Assembly (NCBI GenBank): GCA_963752965.1
Contig: CAVWAJ010000016.1
Coordinates: 496,001-560,000 of the forward strand
DNA length: 64,000 bases
From: QHXW01 sp963752965
GTDB lineage: Bacteria; Acidobacteriota; Terriglobia; Bryobacterales; Bryobacteraceae
Direction of reading: 5' to 3'
Shown in pieces: positions 32,721 to 40,085 of this stretch. The position numbers and the translations under genes were made by a program. How positions within the stretch are numbered: the first letter of the stretch is position 1; every line of letters begins with the position of its first letter. The notes beneath the pieces are model-generated. The model saw nothing but the letters and a program-made list of their open reading frames with translations, had not been told where the DNA came from and did no database searches.

Positions 32721-34208
32721 ATGTCCGAGCAGATCCTGTTACAAGGAAGAGTTCTGGGTATAGAAGCGTTTCTCCAGTCCGGCAATGCCGCCGGTACGGC
32801 TGCCGAGGAACTCTTCGCCGGACGCTCGCAGTGGCTGACGCTCATCTCCGAAGTGCTGCCGCGCGCTCTACTGGCGGAGTTGGGCCTTTCACGCATTCTG
32901 TTAGGCACGAGCGGCGGTGGGCAGTTCGTGCTGGTGCTGCCGGGTGAGGCGCGAAGTGCTGCCGAGCAATTTCTGACGACCGCGGCACAGCAGATGGCTG
33001 CCCTCGGAGGCGGCCACTTGCAGCTATTGTGGAGCGTCACCGAAAACCTTGGCGATTGGAGCGTGGTCCGCAAGCGCCTGAATGAGGAGCTGTTGCGGAA
33101 GCGCGCGACTCCGCTCGCGGGGACGGGGAGCGAAGGCTTTCAGCCCTTCCAGCCGGCGGCGGAGTCCGCGGGTTCTGATGCGGATCGCTACTTCTCAAAC
33201 GAATTAGGTCTGAAGGTTCGCGAAGCTGCCACCATTGGCTGGTCGCCCGAATCGCCGGCGACGGTAACGCCTGGCGCCGGGAAGCACACGTGGACGCTAT
33301 CCTCGAACCTATCGCTCGATGGCATCACGCTGGCGCGCCACGCCGCGCCGACCGATGACGGCACGAGCGCCGCCAGCGTTTCCGTCCTGGCCAGCCGCGC
33401 ACAAGGCAGGCAGCTCTGGGGCGTGCTGCGCGGCGACGTCGATCATTTCGCGGTGCGTATGCGGCGGCTACAGACGATTGAGGAGCACGTCCAGATCTCC
33501 GTTCTCTATAAGCAGTTTTTCGCCGGCGAGCTCGAGGTGTTGTGCTCCATGCCCGAATTCTGGAGGAAGGTGACCATCCTGTATTCGGGCGGCGATGATT
33601 TCGCGGTGTACGGGTCGTGGGACGCGCTCATCCTGCTGGCACGGGAGTTGCAAAGGCTATTCCACCGTTTCACCGAAGAGAATCTGAAAGATTTCCCCGG
33701 GCCGGAAGCCAAGACCATCTCCATGGCACTGGCGCTAGCGACTGACCCGGATGCGACGCTCGCGGCGCTCTACGGGCAGGCGGGCGCGAATCTCGATCTG
33801 GCAAAATCGTCGGACAAAGACTGCATCTATCTGCTCGGCCGCGTACTGGAATGGAAGCGCCTGGCCGATGCTTCCGAGCTCAAGGACACCATCACGCGGA
33901 TGCTCGAGGAGTTCCAGGGCTCCCGGCAGTTTCTGGCGCAGTTGCGTGGTTTCTATCAAAAGGAAATTGTCGTGGGCGCATCGCCGGACGCGGATGCCGC
34001 CATCAGCCGGCTGGGCCGGTTCCAGCGCCGGTATCACCGGGCGTTGGGCACGGCCCGTGACCGCGAGTTTCAAAAGTTGCGTGCGCACCTGGTGAATGAG
34101 ATCGTAGGAAGAAAAGCAGTCCCGCAGGGGAAGCCCGGAGCACGAGTAAAATTGAGGCCGGCAGGCCTGGTGGCCATGGAATGGGCCCGGCTTGCCAGCG
34201 AGGTCTAG
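32721..34208 (+). CDS. csm1: Cas10/Csm1, type III-A CRISPR effector large subunit lacking the HD domain
   Basis: A 495-residue Cas10, much shorter than usual Csm1 (about 750-850). It opens directly in the first Palm domain (LQGRVLGIEAFLQSG, then GTSGGGQFVLVLPGE at residues 62-76). The second Palm domain has the metal Asp in LRGDVDHF (D239, D241) and an intact cyclase motif YSGGDDFAVYGSWD (GGDD at 290-293), followed by the helical D4 domain. The N-terminal HD nuclease is absent and the only cysteines are C275 and C368, so there is no zinc ribbon. By family knowledge it could make cyclic oligoadenylates when target RNA binds, but should not cut ssDNA. Heads csm1-csm5; six bases to csm2. Confidence 0.9.
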   Translation: MSEQILLQGRVLGIEAFLQSGNAAGTAAEELFAGRSQWLTLISEVLPRALLAELGLSRILLGTSGGGQFVLVLPGEARSAAEQFLTTAAQQMAALGGGHLQLLWSVTENLGDWSVVRKRLNEELLRKRATPLAGTGSEGFQPFQPAAESAGSDADRYFSNELGLKVREAATIGWSPESPATVTPGAGKHTWTLSSNLSLDGITLARHAAPTDDGTSAASVSVLASRAQGRQLWGVLRGDVDHFAVRMRRLQTIEEHVQISVLYKQFFAGELEVLCSMPEFWRKVTILYSGGDDFAVYGSWDALILLARELQRLFHRFTEENLKDFPGPEAKTISMALALATDPDATLAALYGQAGANLDLAKSSDKDCIYLLGRVLEWKRLADASELKDTITRMLEEFQGSRQFLAQLRGFYQKEIVVGASPDADAAISRLGRFQRRYHRALGTARDREFQKLRAHLVNEIVGRKAVPQGKPGARVKLRPAGLVAMEWARLASEV

Positions 34209-34214
34209 ATCAGC

Positions 34215-34688
34215 ATGGCACAAGAGCAGGAAACCAGAAATCGTGAAAACCGGCCGCCTCGCGAAGGCCCAGGCGGACGGCCGCGTGACGAAGGCCGCCG
34301 CGACGACCGGCGAGGCGACCGCGGAGATCGGGGCCGTCCCGAAGGACCTCCCGAGATCGACATCGAGAAGCTGATCAGCGACAGCTTGTATCTCGACAAC
34401 CAGGCGCACGGCATCGTCAGCCGCATGCGGGACATGGATTCCGCCACCAAGAGCCAGTTGCGCCGCCTCTATAACGCGGTACGCCGGGCTAATCGCGCGC
34501 CCGAAAACGAGCGGCAGCACGAGTTCGTCATGCTGCGCGCGCGCCTGGCATACACCATCGCGCGGCACTCGCTCCGCAGCCTCGATCAGATGGAAAAACT
34601 GCTGCTGCAGGTGACACGCAAGAACGACAGCCGCGGCTATGAACGCTTCCGGGACTTGTTCGAAGCCATCGTGGCGTACAACGAATAG
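34215..34688 (+). CDS. csm2: Csm2, type III-A small subunit with charged N-terminal tail
   Basis: A 157-residue protein. The last 110 residues form the all-helical Csm2 domain (ATKSQLRRLYNAVRRA, FVMLRARLAYTIARHS and FRDLFEAIVAYNE align with the family pattern). The first 45 are very rich in R, D, G and P (RPRDEGRRDDRRGDRGDRG) and look disordered; typical Csm2 lacks this. Csm2 subunits stack along the crRNA-target duplex inside the complex. The tail might add RNA affinity, which is inference. It sits between csm1 (6 bases) and csm3 (32 bases). Confidence 0.85.
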   Translation: MAQEQETRNRENRPPREGPGGRPRDEGRRDDRRGDRGDRGRPEGPPEIDIEKLISDSLYLDNQAHGIVSRMRDMDSATKSQLRRLYNAVRRANRAPENERQHEFVMLRARLAYTIARHSLRSLDQMEKLLLQVTRKNDSRGYERFRDLFEAIVAYNE

Positions 34689-34720
34689 CCGTTGCATCGA
34701 GAGCACACACGCGAGGACGA

Positions 34721-35554
34721 ATGAGCGCGCATACTACGCAAACTGAATTGAAACTGATTGGCAAGCTGATTCTTGAGGGACAGCTCCATTGCGAAACGGG
34801 ACTGCACATTGGCGCGGGAAAGGGATCGCTCGAAATCGGCGGCTCGGATAATCCGGTGGTCAAGGATGCAGCGGGCCGGCCCTACATTCCCGGCAGCTCC
34901 CTGCGCGGTAAGATCCGCTCGCTCCTGGAACAGTTTTCGGGCGCGGCCGTGCCCGCCGAGCTGGTTTATCTTTCCCGTCGTAAAGGCCAGGAAGTGCGGA
35001 TTCATCAAAGCGACCGCCCCGATGATGACATCTGCCTGCTGTTCGGCCGCAATGCCGGGCGCATGGAGCGTGTCACGGGCGAGCCGGTGGATGGCCACCA
35101 CGCTACGCCGGCGCGGCTGGCCGTTTTCGATGCCCCGCTCGAAGTGGAAAGCATTACGGCGCCCATGCGCGAGAACCTGGACGACGAGCTCACCGAAGTG
35201 AAAAGCGAAAACGCCATCGACCGCATCACGTCGCAGGCCAATCCGCGCACACTCGAACGCGTTCCCGCGGGTGCGCGCTTCCACGTGCGGTTCGTCGTGG
35301 ACCTCCTCTGCGAGGAGGATACGCCACTGTTCGGCCAACTGGTGCAAGGCTTGCGGCTCCTCGAAGATGACGCGCTGGGAGGAGGCGGCTCGCGCGGCAG
35401 CGGACGCGTGCGCTTCTCGAATCTCAAGCTCGTGTGGCGCAACCGGGAGTATTACGCCTCCGGCGGTGCCGAGAAGGAACTGATCGCGGGCGCGGACGTG
35501 GCGGGGCTGCAAAAGCTGGTTCAGGAATCCGCCATGTCATTTGTAAAGGAATGA
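34721..35554 (+). CDS. csm3: Csm3, type III-A backbone RAMP and target RNA nuclease
   Basis: A 277-residue RAMP protein. Signatures are HCETGLHIGAG, IPGSSLRGKIRSLLEQF, SENAIDRITSQANPRTLERV, and the glycine loop GGGGSRGSGRVRFSNL. The Asp at residue 43 (GGSDNPVVKD) aligns with D33 of Streptococcus thermophilus Csm3, which cuts target RNA every six bases, so RNA cleavage is probably kept. It is longer than standard Csm3 (about 220), partly from an insertion around residues 85-120 and a C-terminal tail. Its stop overlaps the start of csm4 (ATGA). Confidence 0.93.
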   Translation: MSAHTTQTELKLIGKLILEGQLHCETGLHIGAGKGSLEIGGSDNPVVKDAAGRPYIPGSSLRGKIRSLLEQFSGAAVPAELVYLSRRKGQEVRIHQSDRPDDDICLLFGRNAGRMERVTGEPVDGHHATPARLAVFDAPLEVESITAPMRENLDDELTEVKSENAIDRITSQANPRTLERVPAGARFHVRFVVDLLCEEDTPLFGQLVQGLRLLEDDALGGGGSRGSGRVRFSNLKLVWRNREYYASGGAEKELIAGADVAGLQKLVQESAMSFVKE

Positions 35555-36621
35555 TGCCGGCTTCACAGCCAGGGCTTGTGGTAAAGCTCCGCCCCAGCGG
35601 ACCATGGCGCGTGGGTCCGGACTCGGGCGCGCGCGATGCCGTGGACCTGCTTTACCATAGCGACTCGCTCTACTCCGCCGTAACAAACGCCATGCGTCTG
35701 CTGGGCCATCTGGAAGAATGGCTCGATGCCACGGCGCGCCAACCGGCGGGTGCGTCTGTCCGCTTCAGCTCGCTATTTCCATTTCAAAACGAAATCGGTT
35801 ACGTGGTTCCGCCGCGCAGCGTCTGGCCTCCCCCGCCATCCAGCAAGGTTCGCTGGAAAGGAGCCCGTTTCATCCCATTGGGATTGATCACAACTCTGCT
35901 GGGCGGCCATGCGCTCGAAGAGGACCGCTGGGATGTGGATGGTGAAAGCCAGTGCCTGGTGCCCGTGGGCAGGCTCGGCCCGCTGCGCTTGGGCAATCGC
36001 TCGGGAGCCGCGGTTGACCGGCTGTCGGGTAACATCGAGCCGCACGAAGTGGCGTGCGTCGAGTTTCTTACAGGGGCCGGGCTTTGGGCGGTGATTTCCT
36101 TCGCGGACGAAGAACAGAAGGAAAAGTGGGATGGACCCGTGCGCGCGGCGTTGCGATTGCTAGCTGACTCCGGGTTCGGCGGGGAGCGCGGTCGCGGCTG
36201 GGGTCGCGCGGAAACACCGGAATTCATCGAAGGGTCCCTACCGCAGATGATCCTGCCGGTGCCGGCGGCCGAGCCTGTGGTGGCCCCTGAGGCGGAAGCG
36301 CCGGCTGTCACCGCACCTTCGCCAGCCGAATCCTCCAGCGCCTTCTGGCTGCTTTCGCTGTTCAGTCCCGCGGCGGGCGATTTAGTCGATTGGAACCGGG
36401 GCAGCTACTCCATCTTGACGCGCAGCGGACGTGTGGAAAGTCCTGTAAGGTCTGGCGATCTGAAAAAGTCTCTGAAGATGGTTACCGAAGGTTCGGTTTT
36501 GCTGGCGGAGAACCCGGTGAATGGCGAGGCCCCCGATGTCGCTCCCGAAGGTTTCGCCCACCCGGTCTATCGCGCGGGATTTGCGCTCGCGATTCCGATC
36601 CCCTGGCAGGCGGCGTCATGA
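35551..36621 (+). CDS. csm4: Csm4, type III-A RAMP that caps the crRNA 5' handle
   Basis: A 356-residue RAMP protein of the Csm4/Cas5 type. LLYHSDSLYSAVTNAMRLLG and RFSSLFPFQNEIGYVVPP match the N-terminal half, and GFGGERGRGWGRAE is the glycine-rich loop. A Pro/Ala/Glu-rich linker (about 235-260) joins the second half, which ends with HPVYRAGFALAIPI, typical of Csm4. It binds the crRNA 5' tag next to Cas10. The reading frame is open farther upstream inside csm3, but ATG 35551, overlapping the csm3 stop and just after AAAGGA, is the natural start; ATG 35554 is also possible. It overlaps csm5 by four bases. Confidence 0.9.
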   Translation: MMPASQPGLVVKLRPSGPWRVGPDSGARDAVDLLYHSDSLYSAVTNAMRLLGHLEEWLDATARQPAGASVRFSSLFPFQNEIGYVVPPRSVWPPPPSSKVRWKGARFIPLGLITTLLGGHALEEDRWDVDGESQCLVPVGRLGPLRLGNRSGAAVDRLSGNIEPHEVACVEFLTGAGLWAVISFADEEQKEKWDGPVRAALRLLADSGFGGERGRGWGRAETPEFIEGSLPQMILPVPAAEPVVAPEAEAPAVTAPSPAESSSAFWLLSLFSPAAGDLVDWNRGSYSILTRSGRVESPVRSGDLKKSLKMVTEGSVLLAENPVNGEAPDVAPEGFAHPVYRAGFALAIPIPWQAAS

Positions 36622-37772
36622 AGTATCGGCTCACCTGTCTGACTCCCCTGCTAGTCGGTGATGGCGGCCGGCTCTCCGCCATCGACTACATGGTCTGGAA
36701 AGACCATGTCAACGTTCTCGACCAGAACCGCATCTTCAAACTGCTATCCAAGGGCCCGCGCCTCGACGGTTATCTCGCGCAGCTCAGAAAAGCCACCAAG
36801 CTCGATTTCGCGTCGTGGGGCGGCTTTGCCCAGAACTTCGCCGATCGGCGCATTCCCTTCGAGCATGCCGCCTACACGAACTACTGGAGTCGTGCCATGG
36901 GCGACACTCTCAACATACCCACGTTTGCGTGCGGCGCTTCGGGTCCGTATCTGCCGGGCTCGGCCATCAAGGGTGCGCTTCGCACGGGCATGTTGTTTGC
37001 GCGTATGACCGAGGGCGTCCTGCACGACGTGGCCGCCCGCATCCGTCCCGAGCGCCCCTCACGCCGTCCGGCGGAGCCCGCCGAAGAGCAGTTGTTGGGG
37101 ACAGGCGGGAACAGCCGTACAAGGTTTTTCGGAGTAGCGGATTCCGCGCCGGTGGATCATTCCCGCTTCAAGATTTACTTGCTGCGCGTCTCCACCCTCG
37201 TCAGCCGCGGGCACGACGAGTACTCGCTCGGGTGGAAGCAAACCTCGCGCGGCGCTGCCGATGGCCGCAGGCCCGAAGACGGTGCGCCGGCTTTCGCGGA
37301 GATGGCGGCGCCAGGAAGCATGTTCGAAGGATCGTGGCAGGAGAAGGAATTCTTCAGTCAATCCGAGGTTCGCCGCCTGCTGGGCTGGCGCGAGCCGATG
37401 GCGCGAGCGCAAGTCTTCGAAGCAGCGAATCAGTACGCCGCCGGCCTATTGACTCTTCACAAGAACTACGCTTCGCGTATCGGGTTGCCGTTGTTGTCGA
37501 AGGCGCTCGACGAGATGGAAACCCGGTTGGCGGAGGCCCGCGATTCCGGAGCATGCCTGCTCCCGCTCGGATGGGGCGCCGGATTGATCGGCAAGTCCGC
37601 GTGGCTCGACACGGCGAACGCCGATTACCGCCAGGTTCTTAAGAGCGTCGCGGTATACAACAGCGCTTTGGCGTCAGGACTCCCGTTTCCGAAGACGCGG
37701 CGCGTTGTCTTTCTGAACGACCAGCCCGCCAGTCTGCCCGGCTGGACGAAGCTGGAAGTCCTGCCGGACTGA
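36618..37772 (+). CDS. csm5: Csm5, type III-A RAMP at the crRNA 3' end
   Basis: A 384-residue RAMP protein. The start (MKYRLTCLTPLLVGDGGRLS, then AIDYMVWKDHVNVLDQNRIF) and ACGASGPYLPGSAIKGALRT are Csm5 features, and the LLPLGWGAGLIGKS segment near residue 310 is the C-terminal glycine-rich loop. Csm5 caps the 3' end of the guide and helps nucleases trim it. The ATG overlaps the stop of csm4 (ATGA). It is the last gene of the operon: msrA follows 19 bases later on the same strand, so read-through is possible. No cas6 or csm6 follows. Confidence 0.92.
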   Translation: MKYRLTCLTPLLVGDGGRLSAIDYMVWKDHVNVLDQNRIFKLLSKGPRLDGYLAQLRKATKLDFASWGGFAQNFADRRIPFEHAAYTNYWSRAMGDTLNIPTFACGASGPYLPGSAIKGALRTGMLFARMTEGVLHDVAARIRPERPSRRPAEPAEEQLLGTGGNSRTRFFGVADSAPVDHSRFKIYLLRVSTLVSRGHDEYSLGWKQTSRGAADGRRPEDGAPAFAEMAAPGSMFEGSWQEKEFFSQSEVRRLLGWREPMARAQVFEAANQYAAGLLTLHKNYASRIGLPLLSKALDEMETRLAEARDSGACLLPLGWGAGLIGKSAWLDTANADYRQVLKSVAVYNSALASGLPFPKTRRVVFLNDQPASLPGWTKLEVLPD

Positions 37773-37791
37773 AATGTCGTAACGTAGAGGG

Positions 37792-38352
37792 ATGTCTCAA
37801 CCCGAGGTCGCTGTGCTCGGTGGCGGCTGCTTTTGGTGTCTGGAAGCCGTTTATCAACAGATGGAAGGCGTGCTCAGCGTCGTTTCCGGTTATATGGGCG
37901 GGCGCAGGCCTGATCCCACTTATCAGCAAGTATGCAGCGGTGCTACAGGGCACATCGAGGTAGTGCAGGTGACCTTCGATCCGGGTATCACGCCCTACCG
38001 CGAAATTCTCGACGTCTTTTTCGCCATTCACGACCCCAATACACGCGACCGCCAAGGCAACGATGCTGGCAGCCAGTACCGGTCGGTGATTTTCTACACG
38101 TCCAACGAGCAGCGCTCAACAGCGGAACAGTTGATCCGTGAACTCGATGCCGAACGCATTTGGACGGATCCGGTTGTGACTGAGGTTCGGCCGGCTGAGA
38201 CATTCTATCGTGCGGAAGATTACCATCAGGATTACTTCCGCAGTAACCCCAATCAGCCGTACTGCGCCTTTGTCGTGGCCCCAAAAGCCAGGAAGTTCCG
38301 CGAGAAGTTCGCGCATAAGCTCAAACCAGGCGCCGTGCGGCAGGCGCATTGA
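37792..38352 (+). CDS. msrA: Peptide methionine sulfoxide reductase A
   Basis: A 186-residue enzyme that reduces methionine-S-sulfoxide in proteins. The catalytic Cys is in VLGGGCFWCLEAVYQQM near the start, and GHIEVVQVTFDP and DPNTRDRQGNDAGSQYRS are conserved. No MsrB domain is fused. It lies 19 bases after csm5 and 14 before the zinc-finger gene, so it may share their transcript, though its role is general oxidative repair. Confidence 0.95.
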   Translation: MSQPEVAVLGGGCFWCLEAVYQQMEGVLSVVSGYMGGRRPDPTYQQVCSGATGHIEVVQVTFDPGITPYREILDVFFAIHDPNTRDRQGNDAGSQYRSVIFYTSNEQRSTAEQLIRELDAERIWTDPVVTEVRPAETFYRAEDYHQDYFRSNPNQPYCAFVVAPKARKFREKFAHKLKPGAVRQAH

Positions 38353-38366
38353 AAGAGGAGACTCCT

Positions 38367-38621
38367 GTGGCAACCTGCACGCATCTCGATCAGATTCACA
38401 ACGTCAAACCCAAGACCCACGGTTGCGAGGAATGCCTCAAGATGGGAGATAGCTGGGTACACCTGCGGCTTTGTCTCTCGTGTGGCCATGTAGGCTGCTG
38501 CGATTCTTCCAAGAACAAGCATGCAACCAAGCATTTTCACGCCACCAAGCATGCCATCATGCAGTCGATCGAGCCGGGTGAGAACTGGCGCTGGTGTTAC
38601 GTCGACGAAATCGAACTGTAG
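38367..38621 (+). CDS. UBP-type zinc finger protein
   Basis: An 84-residue protein that is one UBP-type (ZnF-UBP) zinc finger: CTHLDQI, GCEECLKMGDSWVHLRLC, CGHVGCCDSS, HATKHFHATKHAIM and WRWCYVDEIEL hold the Cys and His ligands. In eukaryotes this domain binds the ubiquitin C-terminus; bacterial stand-alone copies are common in soil bacteria and have no known ligand. GTG 38367 is chosen because AGAGGAG lies six bases before it; the TTG at 38349 would overlap msrA. Confidence 0.87.
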   Translation: MATCTHLDQIHNVKPKTHGCEECLKMGDSWVHLRLCLSCGHVGCCDSSKNKHATKHFHATKHAIMQSIEPGENWRWCYVDEIEL

Positions 38622-38636
38622 GAGCTGCGCAGGAGC

Positions 38637-39434
38637 TCAGTGACGCACCCGCTCGCTGGTAAAGGCATCCAGCCGCGCGGTTACATCCGCCAATGTGGTC
38701 GCTTCGGTGAGCGGCACCAGCACCGAGGCGCAATTCACTGGAACCAGGATTGAGCGGTTCCCGATTTGCACGGCCGCTTCCAGTTTGAAACCGGCAATCC
38801 GTTCGATGTCGGCCTGGATCTCGGCGGGGTCTTCCCCTCGATCCACTAAGCCGACGAACGCCGGACCGGTCCAGCGGAACAACTGGTCCTGGGGCGATAG
38901 GAACGATTTCAAGTGGCCGCAGAATGCACGGAGAACCCGATCTCCGGTCGAGTACCCAAACTGAGCATTGATCAAATGCAGACGGTCCACCACAAACAGG
39001 GCGGCATACGACGGCCCACCCCGTTCCATGGCGGCGGCCAAGGCCTGCTCGGCAGCCTCGCGCATTTCCAAGCCGGAAAGCCTGTCAACTGTAGGAGATA
39101 ACTCCTTACCATCTGGGCATTTAGCACCGTTCGCGACTTCCAGTTGTTCGCGCAGTTGCGCCAGCAACCGCGACATCTCTTCCTTTTGATGGCGGGAATG
39201 CTCCCGCAGGCTTTGCAGGCACTCCTCCAGCCGAAACCGGAGCACCCGAACACCCTCAATCCCGGAAGTCTCCTCAATTTGCTCCTCGATCTGGTCCAGG
39301 CGCGCGGTACACTCATCATTGGCTGAACAGATATTGGAAACCACTCCGGCGGCGAGGCTCAGTATGTGCCGTAACTCCCTTGTTTTCAGTGGATCGGCCG
39401 TTGCCGTCGTCGAGATGGGTTCGGTCAGGCTCAC
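38637..39434 (-). CDS. Degenerate GGDEF-domain protein with coiled coil
   Basis: A 265-residue soluble protein. Residues 40-110 form a long charged helix (coiled coil). The rest resembles a GGDEF fold: VDRLSGLEMREAAEQAL fits the D-x-LTGL-x-NR start, ALFVVDRLHLINAQFGYSTG fits the D-x-D/FK-x-IN-x-x-x-GH region, but the active loop is RWTGPAFVGL instead of R-x-GGDEF. It should not make c-di-GMP; it may bind a nucleotide or partner. It converges with the UBP gene (15 bases). Confidence 0.72.
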   Translation of the reverse strand: MSLTEPISTTATADPLKTRELRHILSLAAGVVSNICSANDECTARLDQIEEQIEETSGIEGVRVLRFRLEECLQSLREHSRHQKEEMSRLLAQLREQLEVANGAKCPDGKELSPTVDRLSGLEMREAAEQALAAAMERGGPSYAALFVVDRLHLINAQFGYSTGDRVLRAFCGHLKSFLSPQDQLFRWTGPAFVGLVDRGEDPAEIQADIERIAGFKLEAAVQIGNRSILVPVNCASVLVPLTEATTLADVTARLDAFTSERVRH

Positions 39435-39473
39435 TGCATCAATGATCGGCTTTTCTGCCGGGAAACCTTAAAC

Positions 39474-40085
39474 CTAACCCTGTTGTGCGGCCGTGATTAC
39501 CCGTCGGCCTTCGATGCGGAAGTTCTGCCCGAGCATAATGCGGATGGCCTGGCTATAGATAATGTGCTCCTCGACAAGGATGCGCGCCGACAGCGATTCG
39601 ACCGTATCGGTATCGAGCACCGGCACCGCAGCCTGAAGCAGGATCGGCCCGGCGTCCAGAAACTCATCGACCATGTGCACCGTGCATCCCGTGATCTTGA
39701 CGCCATGCTCCAGCGCCTGCTTCTGCGCGTCCAGCCCGGGAAACGCGGGCAACAGGGACGGGTGGATGTTGAGAATGCGCTCGGGGAAGGCGCGCACGAA
39801 CGATGCGCTCAACAAGCGCATGAAACCCGCCAGGCAAACCAGATCCACCTGATTCGCCTGAAGTTCCCGAATCAGCGACAGATCGTAGGTCTCGCGATCC
39901 AGCCCCTTCGAGGGGATGCATACGGCTTTGATTCCGCGCTGGCCGGCAACTTCCAGTCCGCGCGCCTCGGGACGGTTACTGAGGACGACCGCGATCTCCG
40001 CGTCAATGCGCCCCGCCGCCACTTGATCGGCGATGGCTGCAAAATTGGATCCGCGCCCGGACAGCAGGATCCCAAGGCGCCTCAA
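39474..40085 (-). CDS. purN: Phosphoribosylglycinamide formyltransferase (GART)
   Basis: A 203-residue folate-dependent enzyme of purine synthesis that formylates GAR. The start RRLGILLSGRGSNFAAI, the catalytic NIHPSLLPAFPG (Asn, His) and MVDEFLDAGPIL (Asp) are all present. The start is set by overlap with the purM stop: TTG at 40085 shares bases with the TGA (TTGA), so the two are coupled. The frame is open beyond that, but only antisense to nothing useful within purM. Length is normal for PurN. Confidence 0.93.
   Translation of the reverse strand: MRRLGILLSGRGSNFAAIADQVAAGRIDAEIAVVLSNRPEARGLEVAGQRGIKAVCIPSKGLDRETYDLSLIRELQANQVDLVCLAGFMRLLSASFVRAFPERILNIHPSLLPAFPGLDAQKQALEHGVKITGCTVHMVDEFLDAGPILLQAAVPVLDTDTVESLSARILVEEHIIYSQAIRIMLGQNFRIEGRRVITAAQQG

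Noticed and set aside
32639..37791. CRISPR array beside the csm genes
   Set aside because: I looked for repeated 25-40 base units with regular spacers upstream, downstream and in the rest of the window and saw none; only one short palindrome occurs.
38349..38366. TTG start for the UBP zinc finger gene
   Set aside because: It overlaps msrA and has no ribosome binding site, while GTG 38367 has AGAGGAG at ideal spacing.
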